From G963667675 sp963667675 (GTDB taxonomy: Bacteria > Chloroflexota > Dehalococcoidia > Lucifugimonadales > UBA3495), in the NCBI GenBank assembly GCA_963667675.1, contig OY763929.1, forward strand, positions 1,736,001 to 1,800,000: 64,000 nt of DNA, read 5' to 3'. Positions 42,641 through 51,581 of the stretch are shown here, in pieces. The notes under the pieces were generated by a model. It did not search any database, was not told where the DNA came from, and saw only the letters and a program-made list of their open reading frames with translations. A program made the position numbers and the translations under genes. Every line of letters starts with the position of its first letter. Position 1 is the first letter of the stretch.

Positions 42641-43507
42641 TTACTGCGGAATATCCCGAATGGTTTCTGGAGCTAAGAGTGTGAGCCAATTCTGGACGGT
42701 CTCCATGTCCCGTCGCGCTTCAGTCATGCTTAGGCCGAATGTGCCGGCTAGCGCCCGTTGGGCTACTGTGACATCGCTCGTACGATTCAGTTGAATCACC
42801 GTGTTGGCGAAAGGCGTCGCCAGCAAGCAGGTAGTGGCCCATGCCCTGACACCCTCGTTAGAGAGGCTTGAAGGCATCATAAGAGCCTCGAGATCCATCC
42901 GCGCGGCTTGTTGCTCATCATCGGAAGCTATGTCATGTTCTCTCCCTCCATAGCTGAGCTCCAAGTGAATGGGGTAGCGGGTTTTAGGTCTCCAAGTGTC
43001 GAGCCGTGGTTGTTGGGCAAGTACGGCTTTGTCAATGGGCGCGAGCATCTTAGGAATGGCTTCCCATCTCAGAAATTCATCGTCGCCGATTTCGCGGGCG
43101 TGAGCTAGCAGTTCCTGTTGGAATGCCAATGAATCGAAATCGTCGCCTGCCTGACACAGGATCTCGAGATTGGGTTGCGGTGCCCAACCCATCGCGGAAG
43201 AAGTGAGGTTCGCAGACCCTACCAGGATAGTGTCATCAATGCGGTAGTATTTAGCGTGCAAAGTTGGGTGCAATAGGAACGAACCGCCGAAATCGTTGAC
43301 GAGCTTCCGGCATTCTGTGTCGGACGCACCCGTGGCGAGGTCGTGTGGAATCCACCTAGTGACGCAAATGAGGGATGCGTCAACATGCAGGGCTGCCAGA
43401 ACTTTGGAAAGAGCCTGAGCCTTGATGTACGGAGCCGCGATGAAGAGGCTCGCGGCGCTTGAGCAAAGGCGTGTCAACAAGTCGCCGGGACTATCCCCGA
43501 TAGTCAA
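42641..43507 (-). CDS. HKD (phospholipase D-like) nuclease of the defence operon
   Basis: The 288-aa protein has a PLD-like N-terminal domain: AAPYIKAQALSKVLAAL near residues 24-40 and the catalytic motif LHAKYYRIDD with H84, K86 and D91, followed by GSANLTSS (residues 97-104). Only one HKD motif is present, so a dimer would be needed for catalysis, as in bacterial Nuc-type nucleases. The C-terminal 150 residues match nothing I know. Its start overlaps the MORC gene stop by 4 nt (ATGA). It is the likely effector that cuts nucleic acid. Confidence 0.85.
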   Translation of the reverse strand: MTIGDSPGDLLTRLCSSAASLFIAAPYIKAQALSKVLAALHVDASLICVTRWIPHDLATGASDTECRKLVNDFGGSFLLHPTLHAKYYRIDDTILVGSANLTSSAMGWAPQPNLEILCQAGDDFDSLAFQQELLAHAREIGDDEFLRWEAIPKMLAPIDKAVLAQQPRLDTWRPKTRYPIHLELSYGGREHDIASDDEQQAARMDLEALMMPSSLSNEGVRAWATTCLLATPFANTVIQLNRTSDVTVAQRALAGTFGLSMTEARRDMETVQNWLTLLAPETIRDIPQ

Positions 43508-45369
43508 CCGTCTCTCTCGCGCAGTTGGTTGATAACCTTGTCCACCTGCCGCCCCCAGTTCATGGCTATGTCCTGTATTCGCGTTCGTTCGTCTCTGGAC
43601 TCGGTTTGGTCTTCCATGCGCGCCCAGGATGATAACAGGAGTCGCAGCGCAACAATCGCTTGGAAAGCAGGGTCGTCCTCGTCGTCCTCGTCGCTGAGTT
43701 GATCTTCTACATGACTTATCAAGTCGTAAATTGGATGGTCCGTATTCAGATTGATGTGCAAGACCCCTTGGTTCGAGCGGACGTTGAACATCTGGTAGCC
43801 GTCAAGCTGTTGAGGGTTGAATTGGTATGACAGATTGTCCTGCACCAACGCTCTAGCCAGTGCCCGTGCCTCGCCCTCTGGCTGTCCGGATGCCATGAAC
43901 TGTTCGGTAAGCCCATCCATCCGTTCCTGTGTCCCAATCTCTTCTCGGTCAATATCAGTGGGCGTCTTCTTTTCGGCACCAGATTCGATGGCTTCCTTGT
44001 CAGCATTGGTCTGGGTTCTGACTGCCTCGGCTTCTGGAGTCTTCTTCCCGCCGCCGGTACCATCAGACTTTCGCTTCTGAGCGAACATCTGCCTAATTTG
44101 GTCCATCATTGCCCGAGTCTGATCCCGGATTTCCCCGACAATGGTGTAAATCGTATCATCGTCGATTCCCATCTCATCTAAGACGACTTGTCGCGGGCGA
44201 TCATCTCGGGCAAGGGTCTTGGCAGCCTGTGTGAAGTTCGCAACCATCTGCTTATTGTGGTCTACGCCAAACAACTCGTCGCAACTCCGACGGAAACTCA
44301 CTTCGCAGCCCCACCAACGGTTCTGTGGGTTTTCGGCACTCCCACCCTCTCTCAAGAATGCGTCCTCAAGAACGATCTCTCGATCCTCTCGGACGACCGA
44401 AACCCCAATATTGTGCCTAGCGTGCCGACCTCTCGGTGTCCCACCGGGATTCTGCCTAACAGTTTCAGTCCTTAGTGCTTCGGGCTTCACAATTGAGTAC
44501 TTGACGCTAACCGTCTCTTCTCGGCCTCCGACATTAACTGGGTAGTACCTGATTTCTCCCCATTGCTCAAACATGGGTGTGTTGTTCCACGGCTCTTCAG
44601 GGACAGACGTTGGACTCATGAGGTAAATCGGGTCGTTGGCAACGACACTGGCCTCGTATTCGGCCTCACCAGGCCGATTGGCCAAAAAGGATGCGGTTCG
44701 TATACGTGTGATGCCAGCGTCTATGAAATGCCTGTGAATGCGCCCGACTTCACGAGACGCGTTGTCTATAATCGTTCGTCCTGTTCTCCATTGGACCTTG
44801 TCTAGGTCGCCGCCCCAAACGACAAGTGTGCCTGACCGATGTTGATAAATCTCGTCGCTTCCGGCCATCACCCACCTATCCGGTATCGGTGTGTCTCGGT
44901 CAGGAATAGGGACTTGATGATTGCCGCGCTCAATCGCTTTTGCATCAAGGCTGGAATGCCACACCGAATCCAGACCATCCTGCCAAGTCCACACATCCAC
45001 TTTGGTGCACTGTGACATGGAAGAGGTGGGAAGGCCCATGCCGTATTTGCCGATTCCCCTTGTAGAATTGTGCCTTGTCCCTCCACCGAACTTAAGGGCG
45101 TCTAGGAGGGTTCTTGCATCCATGCCACTGCCGTTGTCTAAGACCGCTAGCTCAGAAATTCTTCGACGGGTACGAGACTGAACCATTTCCGGTTGCTCCA
45201 TGCATAGTAATTCCACACGCTCGGAGTTAGCCTCTACCGAATTGTCTATGAGTTCAGCGATAGCATAGGCCGTGTTGTGATAGCGACTGTCTCTGATGGC
45301 GCGTATGGTGAAGCTGCCTGGAAACAGGCTACGGTCCGCATCCTTTAATTCGTCGAATTGTTCGACCAT
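43504..45369 (-). CDS. MORC/HSP90-like GHKL ATPase of the defence operon
   Basis: The 621-aa protein has a complete GHKL ATP site: N-box AIAELIDNSVEA (about 35-46), G1 box VLDNGSGMD, and GIGKYGMGLPTSS (G2 box). An S5-like middle domain follows, with RGRHARHNIGVSVVREDREI, then a charged, coiled-coil-rich C-terminal part (about 400-560). MORC-type ATPases close around DNA when they bind ATP. Two overlaps (25 nt with the helicase upstream, 4 nt with the nuclease downstream) place it in one translation-coupled operon. Confidence 0.87.
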   Translation of the reverse strand: MVEQFDELKDADRSLFPGSFTIRAIRDSRYHNTAYAIAELIDNSVEANSERVELLCMEQPEMVQSRTRRRISELAVLDNGSGMDARTLLDALKFGGGTRHNSTRGIGKYGMGLPTSSMSQCTKVDVWTWQDGLDSVWHSSLDAKAIERGNHQVPIPDRDTPIPDRWVMAGSDEIYQHRSGTLVVWGGDLDKVQWRTGRTIIDNASREVGRIHRHFIDAGITRIRTASFLANRPGEAEYEASVVANDPIYLMSPTSVPEEPWNNTPMFEQWGEIRYYPVNVGGREETVSVKYSIVKPEALRTETVRQNPGGTPRGRHARHNIGVSVVREDREIVLEDAFLREGGSAENPQNRWWGCEVSFRRSCDELFGVDHNKQMVANFTQAAKTLARDDRPRQVVLDEMGIDDDTIYTIVGEIRDQTRAMMDQIRQMFAQKRKSDGTGGGKKTPEAEAVRTQTNADKEAIESGAEKKTPTDIDREEIGTQERMDGLTEQFMASGQPEGEARALARALVQDNLSYQFNPQQLDGYQMFNVRSNQGVLHINLNTDHPIYDLISHVEDQLSDEDDEDDPAFQAIVALRLLLSSWARMEDQTESRDERTRIQDIAMNWGRQVDKVINQLRERDG

Positions 45370-46607
45370 AGGTCCTCCCAGTTCGTAAAGGCATCAGTTA
45401 CTGACCCGAAACCAGGAAGGTTTGTATCAGCAACGGTCATGATCTCTGCAGTTCGGTTTCCGCCTGCCCTAGGGCCGCGCATGGCTCTACCTGCCATTTG
45501 CGAGTAGAGCACCAGCGATGTCGTTGGCCGAGCAATGATGACACAGCGGGTACGAGGAGCGTCAAAGCCAGCGGTAAGCACGCCGTAGTTGAACATCACC
45601 ATGTGTGCTCTGCCATCGCTCCGGAACCTATCGATTATCGCTCGACGGTCGTCTATATTGGTGCTGGCGGTAACTACATAACTTGTCACCCCTTGGCTTT
45701 GAAGGAGCCGGTTGCATTCGACTGCACTTTCAACCGAGGGACAGAATACGATAGTTCGAGGGTGACGGGTCGCTGCCTCCCTGGCCAGTTCCACGATCTT
45801 GAATGTACGAGCATCGTTACGCCCTATGGTATCGAGATCGTTCTTGCTATAGTCCGTGCCGGATTCGGGATCCTTTACCCCAATTTCAGACTCGAAACTG
45901 ATCGGCACAAACCGCGGATCCGCCAAATATTGGTTCTGAATCAAATATGTGACTGGGCTATCGTGTCCTCTCGGGTCTATCGAAACCTTGGTTTGATTGA
46001 ACATCTCGGCAAGTCTATAGTCAGCGTCAGTCAATCTAGCCGTTCGCCCGGGCGTAGCCGTGAGGCCGAGTAAGGGAGGACGTGTGCTACACAGTTGCTC
46101 AGTCACGAAGGCATAAGTCTCAGCTACCGCCTGATGGGCTTCATCAAAGATAGCCGCTGCGGTTTGGTAAGCGAGGTGGGCGAGTAGCGTGTGATCAGAG
46201 TCGGAAGCTGCACGCAGCTTGGCTAGCCCAGTCACCAGGAAGCCAGACGGAAGATTGCGCAAGTCTAAGGAGCGATTGCCCCAGTATCGATGAACGTGGA
46301 CCTCCCGCAAGCCGAGATGCATCCAAGCCCTAGAGAGCTCGTCCGCCGCCTGTTCACACAGTTCCTCCGTGGAAGCTAGCCATACGATAGTAGCACTGTC
46401 GGATTCGACCTCGTTCAGTAGGCGGCAGGCTGCGTGTGATGCTATCCTCGTCTTGCCAGCGCCAGTAGGAAGATGAACTACGGCTCGACGTTCGGGAGAT
46501 GCTAGAGCCCGAAAGATGTCGCGTAGGACTTGGCGCTGATGCGGATACAGCGAGTAGTTGGGTTCGAGCCTTTCCTCAGTGGCTTCAGACACCACAGAGA
46601 CCCTCAC
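45345..46607 (-). CDS. SF2 DEAH helicase of the defence operon
   Basis: The 420-aa protein has a minimal SF2 core: LYPHQRQVLRDI, motif I HLPTGAGKTRIA, motif II IFDEAHQA, motif III GLTATPGRT, and motif VI YSQMAGRAMRG. These resemble the ResIII/type III restriction helicase branch. No nuclease or accessory domain is fused. It overlaps the PP-loop gene by 23 nt and the MORC gene by 25 nt. Confidence 0.9.
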   Translation of the reverse strand: MRVSVVSEATEERLEPNYSLYPHQRQVLRDIFRALASPERRAVVHLPTGAGKTRIASHAACRLLNEVESDSATIVWLASTEELCEQAADELSRAWMHLGLREVHVHRYWGNRSLDLRNLPSGFLVTGLAKLRAASDSDHTLLAHLAYQTAAAIFDEAHQAVAETYAFVTEQLCSTRPPLLGLTATPGRTARLTDADYRLAEMFNQTKVSIDPRGHDSPVTYLIQNQYLADPRFVPISFESEIGVKDPESGTDYSKNDLDTIGRNDARTFKIVELAREAATRHPRTIVFCPSVESAVECNRLLQSQGVTSYVVTASTNIDDRRAIIDRFRSDGRAHMVMFNYGVLTAGFDAPRTRCVIIARPTTSLVLYSQMAGRAMRGPRAGGNRTAEIMTVADTNLPGFGSVTDAFTNWEDLWSNNSTN

Positions 46608-47451
46608 ACTCCTCGTTGAAGTGGTTGATGGCGTCCGGGTCTTCTTCCATCTCAGCTATGACGGTGGCCAGAGGGCGACGCGCGGAGTGAAGATATGGGC
46701 GGCCTTTCAGCAACTTTCTCACAGGATTAGTCTTGCTGTTTCGAAGCCACCGATCATATTTTACCGCCTCGTAGTAACTTTCCGGTTCAGACTGTTTCAA
46801 CTCCAGCCAATGTTCGTCGGAACGATATGGGCATATAACACAGGCTGAGCGAGGCAACCACCGGTCAGGGTACTGAGAGGAAAACCATTCGGCACAATCG
46901 CGTCTTGCCATTCCGAGGTCTACAAGGGGCCAGCGATGCTCTACCCACGGTTCCCTGCTCGGTTTCATTCGACCGACTTCATCCAGCGAGATTCCGAGCC
47001 ACATCTCTACTTGGTAGTGCTTTGGAAATGGCCTGCCGGGTTGACCGCCTGCCAGCTTCCTAATCCGCCTGTAAATTGGGGCGATCTTGTAGTGGTTGGT
47101 GCACTGTCGCCGCAGCATCCCCTTTTTCCCATTTTCGTCGACTAGGTAAAAAGGGACATCAACAAAACTGTGGCCCGACGTCGTTAGGCCCTTTCGGAGG
47201 TTTGATTTGATATCACCGCTTGAAACCCGTATCAGTGGATAATCAAGTTGCCCTTCCAGCCATGCGAGATGGTCATAGACGTAATCAGGCTCCCAACCGG
47301 TATCGGCAAATATGGCCGCGTCTGGTTTGGGATAACCTAGCTCGATCAATCGAGGGTCCGAGCGTGACAACAGAAGTGCTAGAACAGAACTCTGCACGCC
47401 TGCACCCAAGCTGAGTGCGCGATACGCTACGGTGCTTGCCTGAGTGCTCAT
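46585..47451 (-). CDS. PP-loop ATP pyrophosphatase, PAPS reductase/DndC-like
   Basis: From the ATG at 47451 (AAGGAG upstream) the 288-aa protein shows a PP-loop variant SLGAGVQSSVLALLL (14-28) and FADTGWEPDYVYDHL (48-62). RRQCTNHYKIAP (C117), CVIC (204-207) and a final pair CEGLC (282-286) could bind an Fe-S cluster, as in DndC. GISLDEVGRMKPS resembles this family too. Family members activate substrates by adenylation for sulfur chemistry or base modification. As the first gene of the operon it may supply a DNA or tRNA mark that the other three components recognise; this is inference. Confidence 0.82.
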   Translation of the reverse strand: MSTQASTVAYRALSLGAGVQSSVLALLLSRSDPRLIELGYPKPDAAIFADTGWEPDYVYDHLAWLEGQLDYPLIRVSSGDIKSNLRKGLTTSGHSFVDVPFYLVDENGKKGMLRRQCTNHYKIAPIYRRIRKLAGGQPGRPFPKHYQVEMWLGISLDEVGRMKPSREPWVEHRWPLVDLGMARRDCAEWFSSQYPDRWLPRSACVICPYRSDEHWLELKQSEPESYYEAVKYDRWLRNSKTNPVRKLLKGRPYLHSARRPLATVIAEMEEDPDAINHFNEECEGLCGV

Positions 47452-47977
47452 TCGGACTCCTTTCCCACGATGCCTTGGGCCATAGCCAACAATCGATTCA
47501 ATAGTGCTACCCTGGCCAAATTTACCCAAGGCAGTTGTACTTAACCCTGTCTAACAACATCCGCGCCTCCCCAAAAGTTGTTATGAGATTGTACCCTAAG
47601 TCACCACCTTACTGACACATCCCCACTATTAAGGTCCACCCCCGCTACTGCCATTCCCCCCTTGTCCACCCCCGCAACCTCCCCATATCATAAATCCAGG
47701 TCAGGCCCGGCCCGTCGCCGGACCAAATCAAAACCAGCCACTGAGACCCGTGATGTTCCTTGTCCAAAAACCGCTCCACATCCAATAGCTCTAACCCTAC
47801 CCCTCCTCAGACTAATCCTCGCGAACGGGCGGGAATGAAAAGAAATGAGAGGGGAGCTAAGAATCCCAGCCTCTCCCGTCCCCAGCAAACCGCTCTCCCC
47901 CTTGGTAAGGGGGATAAGGTATAATAAACCGCAGCGCCGAAATTCTCTTGGATTCCAGACTTGCCGGCGATCGCTGA
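47452..47977. other. Intergenic region between defence operon and substrate-binding protein gene
   Basis: The region has no gene. It contains a 7-bp-stem hairpin CCCCCTT-GGT-AAGGGGG at 47897-47913 just before a TATAAT box at 47920-47925. The segment 47690-47790 weakly resembles the leader of the HTH gene at 49330-49410 (shared CCACTGAG and TATCAT strings). Confidence 0.5.
47920..47925 (+). promoter_or_regulatory. Probable -10 box for the substrate-binding protein gene
   Basis: TATAAT lies 52 nt before the start codon at 47978. The hairpin 47897-47913 occupies the spacer and -35 region and could be an operator. Confidence 0.45.
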
Positions 47978-49222
47978 ATGAAAATACTGGCCACAAAACC
48001 CATCATGGCGGTCCTCGCCGCGGCGCTCCTCTCGTCCCTCGCCTTCCTGCCCGCCTGTGGAGGGGATGATGCTCCCGGCCCCCTCAAGGTCGGCCTGATG
48101 CTCAATCTCAGCGAACCCTCGCCCACCGGACGCGCCCATGAGAGGCAACTGGCCTTCCAATTGGCCGTAATGCACGTCAACGACGCCGGCGGTGTCTTTG
48201 GCCGCCCCGTGGAAATTGCAGTCGCAGACTCCACCTTGGACCCAGAAACCGCTGCCGCCGAGGCTCGACGCTTGATTGAAGAAGAAGGCGTCCACGCCAT
48301 CGTCGGCCCCAGCAGCAGCGCCAACTCCATGGTCGTCGCCCGTAAGGTTGCTGCTCCTTCGGGAATACCCGTCATCAGCCCGTCGGCCACTTCCCCGTTG
48401 CTGTCGGGCATAGACGATAACGACTTCTTCTTTCGCACTGCCCTCTCCGACACTACCCAAGGCGCCGTGCTGGCCCAGCTGACCCGGAATCTCGGCTTTG
48501 AGGACGTGAGAGTTGTCTACCGGGATGACGCTTGGGGAAAGGGCCTGGCCGACGCTTTTGACGCCGCTTGGACCGGCGAGAGCAAGTCAGTCGCCGTTGA
48601 CCCTCTACAGTCCACGTTTCTCCCCCAACTCAAGGAATCCGCCGGCGGCAACCCTCAAGCCTTGATATTGATTACTTTCGAGTCTGAAGCCGAGATAATT
48701 CTTCGCGAGTCCGTTGAAAACGGCCTATACGACCAGTTCATTTTTGGAGACGCCTCCAAGAGCCCCGAACTGCCCGAGAAAATAGGCGCCGACCACTTGG
48801 CAGGCATGTATGGGACTGCTGGCTCAACTCCCCCCGACAGCCTGTCCTACCGTGCTTGGAACGACGCCTATACAGCCCAACACGGACAGTTGCCCGGCTT
48901 TGCCTACGTCAGGGAGACCTACGATGCCGCCATTGCCATTGCCCTGGCGGCCCAGTCCGCCGGCAGCGTCGATGGCGCTGCCATCCGGGACAACCTGCGT
49001 TCCGTGGGCTCCGCTCCCGGCGAAGAGTCCATAGCCGGACCCGAGGGGGTGGCCTACGCCCTCAGCGCCCTTGCCGACGGGAAAGACGTGGACTACCAGG
49101 GGGCCGCCGTGACCTTGGACTGGGACGAGAACGGAGACATTACCCGGGGCCACATCGGCGTGTGGCGTTTCACCAAAGACGGCGACATCGAAGACTTGGT
49201 GGCCATACCATTCGGCTTCTAA
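47978..49222 (+). CDS. ABC-type substrate-binding lipoprotein, branched-chain amino-acid type
   Basis: The 414-aa protein has a signal peptide with a lipidated Cys near residue 27 (AFLPACGGDD). The Leu/Ile/Val-type binding fold follows: LKVGLMLNLSEPSPTGRAHE, VIVG-like AIVGPSSSANSMVVA, GIPVISPSATSPLL and LGFEDVRVVYRDDAWGKGLA. The true ligand could be another amide, amino acid or small acid. No permease or ATPase gene lies nearby, so it is an orphan and must use components encoded elsewhere or act in sensing. Confidence 0.9.
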   Translation: MKILATKPIMAVLAAALLSSLAFLPACGGDDAPGPLKVGLMLNLSEPSPTGRAHERQLAFQLAVMHVNDAGGVFGRPVEIAVADSTLDPETAAAEARRLIEEEGVHAIVGPSSSANSMVVARKVAAPSGIPVISPSATSPLLSGIDDNDFFFRTALSDTTQGAVLAQLTRNLGFEDVRVVYRDDAWGKGLADAFDAAWTGESKSVAVDPLQSTFLPQLKESAGGNPQALILITFESEAEIILRESVENGLYDQFIFGDASKSPELPEKIGADHLAGMYGTAGSTPPDSLSYRAWNDAYTAQHGQLPGFAYVRETYDAAIAIALAAQSAGSVDGAAIRDNLRSVGSAPGEESIAGPEGVAYALSALADGKDVDYQGAAVTLDWDENGDITRGHIGVWRFTKDGDIEDLVAIPFGF

Positions 49223-49401
49223 CCGCCCCCCGTCCATCTCCAATCTTCAACTGCTCTCATTTGTCTTGAGACCGCCCGTAAGCGCCGCCCACTGTCATTT
49301 ACCCCCTTGCGCCTACCCCACCCGCCCTCTATCATATCTACAGGCAGCCAAAATACGTTGCCCAAACCTATCACCGGCCACTGAGGCCCCGATGTCCCAA
49401 A

Positions 49402-49824
49402 ATGTCTCAAGATGCCCCAGCCGGCAAGAAACCGTCCGTAGTCGCCCGTCAGCAGTCCATCCTTCCAGTCCTCGCTTCCTCCCCTTCCATTTCCCAGGCC
49501 GCGCGCACCGTCGGCATTAACCGCCGCACCCTCACCCGCTGGCTCCAGGACCCCGACTTCCGGGAGCAGCTTGCCGAACTGCAACGCCAGCGCGCCGATC
49601 TCGCCAGAGGCTGCCTGCAGGACCTCAGCCTCCAGGCCGTCGCCAGCCTCGTCGAATACCTGCAGATTCCCAACCTGGAACTGCGCCTCAAGGCCATCCG
49701 CACCATCCTTGAATACTCCGGCAAAGTCGGCGATATCCAGGACCTCAAGGACCAGGTCCAAGCCCTCGAGACCTCCCTGCCCTTGTGGACCGACCACGCC
49801 AAACCCCGCCGGTCCAACTACTGA
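49402..49824 (+). CDS. Small HTH DNA-binding protein, phage terminase small-subunit-like
   Basis: The 140-aa protein has a helix-turn-helix near residues 27-52 (PSISQAARTVGINRRTLTRW) followed by helices rich in Leu and Arg. This arrangement resembles the phBC6A51-type HTH of phage small terminase subunits. No other phage gene is nearby. The ATG at 49402 has no strong ribosome binding site, and 49391 has another ATG in a different frame. Confidence 0.65.
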   Translation: MSQDAPAGKKPSVVARQQSILPVLASSPSISQAARTVGINRRTLTRWLQDPDFREQLAELQRQRADLARGCLQDLSLQAVASLVEYLQIPNLELRLKAIRTILEYSGKVGDIQDLKDQVQALETSLPLWTDHAKPRRSNY

Positions 49825-49857
49825 CCATGACTACCCGCCATTCCATTTCATCCATCC

Positions 49858-49961
49858 GTTATTCCCGCTCCCCAACACGTCATTCCCGCTCCCCAACACG
49901 TCATTCCCGCGGAGGCGGGAATCTCGTCCCGTCCGTCCTGAGGACGTCGAAGGACGCGGAC
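49858..49961. repeat. Family C tandem units and a partial family A unit
   Basis: CCCAACACGTCATTCCCGCT is repeated in tandem at about 49871-49912, the last copy extending into the hairpin TCATTCCCGCGGAGGCGGGA (ending near 49920). A variant family A core (GTCCGTCCTGAGGACGTCGA) lies at 49931-49961. Confidence 0.75.
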
Positions 49962-50014
49962 CGCCCCCCAATCCAAGTGGTCGCCAGCACAAACTGTTCC
50001 CGGGTGAGCCATCC

Positions 50015-50329
50015 ATGAGCGTCTCCTCCCTCCAAAACCGCGTCAACTGCCTGCGCCGCAAAATGGCCCTCCCCTACGCCCATCTCGTGTTCCAGCGCAT
50101 GTGCTGCGACTTCTGCATTGAATGGGCCCGTGCCAAGGCTGACAAGCGCCCAACACCCTCTCCCCAGTCCTTCGGCCTGCGTGTTGCCGGGGCCGGCTTC
50201 CAGCTCCCTACCTTCACCGCCGTCTTCCACTACCTCGAAAAATGCGCCTCGTCGGGCCAAGACCCCCTGCCCGAGCGCCTGCTCCGGGCGCTCTTCCCAA
50301 ACTTTGAATACCGCCCCGACGTCGAGTAA
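50015..50329 (+). CDS. Hypothetical 104-aa protein
   Basis: The ATG at 50015 opens a frame with MSVSSLQNRVNCLRRKMALP, three Cys in the first third (CCDFC) and RLLRALFPNFEYRPDVE at the end. It follows the HTH gene and a repeat cluster. No family is recognised. Codon use fits the plus-strand neighbours, so I accept it with moderate confidence. Confidence 0.45.
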   Translation: MSVSSLQNRVNCLRRKMALPYAHLVFQRMCCDFCIEWARAKADKRPTPSPQSFGLRVAGAGFQLPTFTAVFHYLEKCASSGQDPLPERLLRALFPNFEYRPDVE

Positions 50330-50442
50330 CCACACCCCCCTTGCCACCGCCATCCCCCGCGGTTAGAGTAGGTAGCGCCCTGCCCGCCGCCCCTACAACC
50401 ACGCGGCGGCCCGTCAACCGATACCTGCCGCCGGAGGCGCCC

Positions 50443-51537
50443 ATGCGCATGGACCCCGTCAATCTCTACGACTACGAAGCCCGCGCCAAGCAGGTCCTTC
50501 CCGGCGCCGTCTGGGACTTCATCGACGCCGGCGCCATGGACGAAATAACCACCCGCCGCAACCGCACCGCCTTCGAAGACCTAACCCTCCGCCCCCGCTT
50601 TCTCCGCGACATCTCCCAACGCTCCCTCGCCACCACCCTCCTCGGCCAGCCCGTCAGCCTCCCCGTATTTGCCTGCCCCGCTGGAATGCACAAGAACGCC
50701 CACCCCGACGGCGAACTCGCCACCGCCCAAGGCGCCGGCATGTCCGGGGCGCTCATGATTCTCGCCAACTCCTCCGCCTACAGCATGGAAGAGGTCGCCC
50801 AGGCCGCTTCCGGACCCCTCTGGTTCCAGACCTACCAACGGGGCTGGGACATCAGCGAGATGCTCGTCCGCCGCGCCGAGGACGCCGGATTCCAGGCCAT
50901 CTGCCTCACCGTCGACACCCCCGTAGCCAGCCCCAAGGAACGCGACATCCGCAACAACTACCAGCGCCCCTTCCCCCTCGGCAACTTCCGCGGCGTCCCC
51001 GATGCCCAGACTGCCGCCTTTCTCGACGAGTCCCATGTCTGGGACGACGCCACGTCCCCGCCCATAACCTGGGCCGAACTCGAACGCTTCCGCTCCCTCA
51101 CCGGCCTCCCGCTGATACTCAAGGGATTGGCCACCGGCGAAGACGCCCACCTCGCCGTCGAGCACGGCGTAGACGCCATCCTGGTCTCCACCCACGGCGG
51201 ACGCCAGATGGACGGCACCATGGGCGCCATCGAAATGCTCCCAGAAATCGTCCAGGCCGCCGCCGGCCGCGCCGAGGTCTACGTCGATTCCGGCATCCGC
51301 CGCGGCAGCGACGTCGTCAAGGCCCTGGCCCTCGGCGCACGAGCCGTCGGCATCGGCCGCCCCCTTTTCTGGGGCCTCGCCGTAGACGGCGCCGACGGCG
51401 TCCACGGCGTCTTCGAGACCCTCCGCACCGAAATCGACCGCTGCCTGGCCTTCTGCGGCCAGACCGACGTCCAACAACTAGACCCCGCCCTCGTCAACAT
51501 CCCCCAAGGCTGGGGCCCCGGAACCCCCGCCCCATGA
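50443..51537 (+). CDS. FMN-dependent alpha-hydroxy-acid dehydrogenase
   Basis: The ATG at 50443 has GGAGG 5 nt upstream. The 364-aa TIM barrel matches the glycolate oxidase/L-lactate dehydrogenase family: PVFACPAGMHKNAHPDGELA, WFQTYQRG, LTVDTP, LILKGLATGEDAHLAVEHG, the active-site pair in STHGGRQ, and SGIRRGSDVVKALALGARAV. By alignment from memory with spinach glycolate oxidase, active-site Tyr24 is Phe (WDFIDAG) and Arg164 is Lys, while the catalytic His and Arg of HGGRQ remain. Substrate preference may therefore differ. The family is often expanded in SAR202-type genomes. Confidence 0.9.
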   Translation: MRMDPVNLYDYEARAKQVLPGAVWDFIDAGAMDEITTRRNRTAFEDLTLRPRFLRDISQRSLATTLLGQPVSLPVFACPAGMHKNAHPDGELATAQGAGMSGALMILANSSAYSMEEVAQAASGPLWFQTYQRGWDISEMLVRRAEDAGFQAICLTVDTPVASPKERDIRNNYQRPFPLGNFRGVPDAQTAAFLDESHVWDDATSPPITWAELERFRSLTGLPLILKGLATGEDAHLAVEHGVDAILVSTHGGRQMDGTMGAIEMLPEIVQAAAGRAEVYVDSGIRRGSDVVKALALGARAVGIGRPLFWGLAVDGADGVHGVFETLRTEIDRCLAFCGQTDVQQLDPALVNIPQGWGPGTPAP

Positions 51538-51581
51538 CCACTCCCCGCTTTAACGCGCACCCCCTCACCATTCCCGCCCCT

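Noticed and set aside
47690..47790. A decayed second copy of the HTH gene
   Set aside because: Only short strings match the region before 49402; too weak to annotate as a pseudogene.
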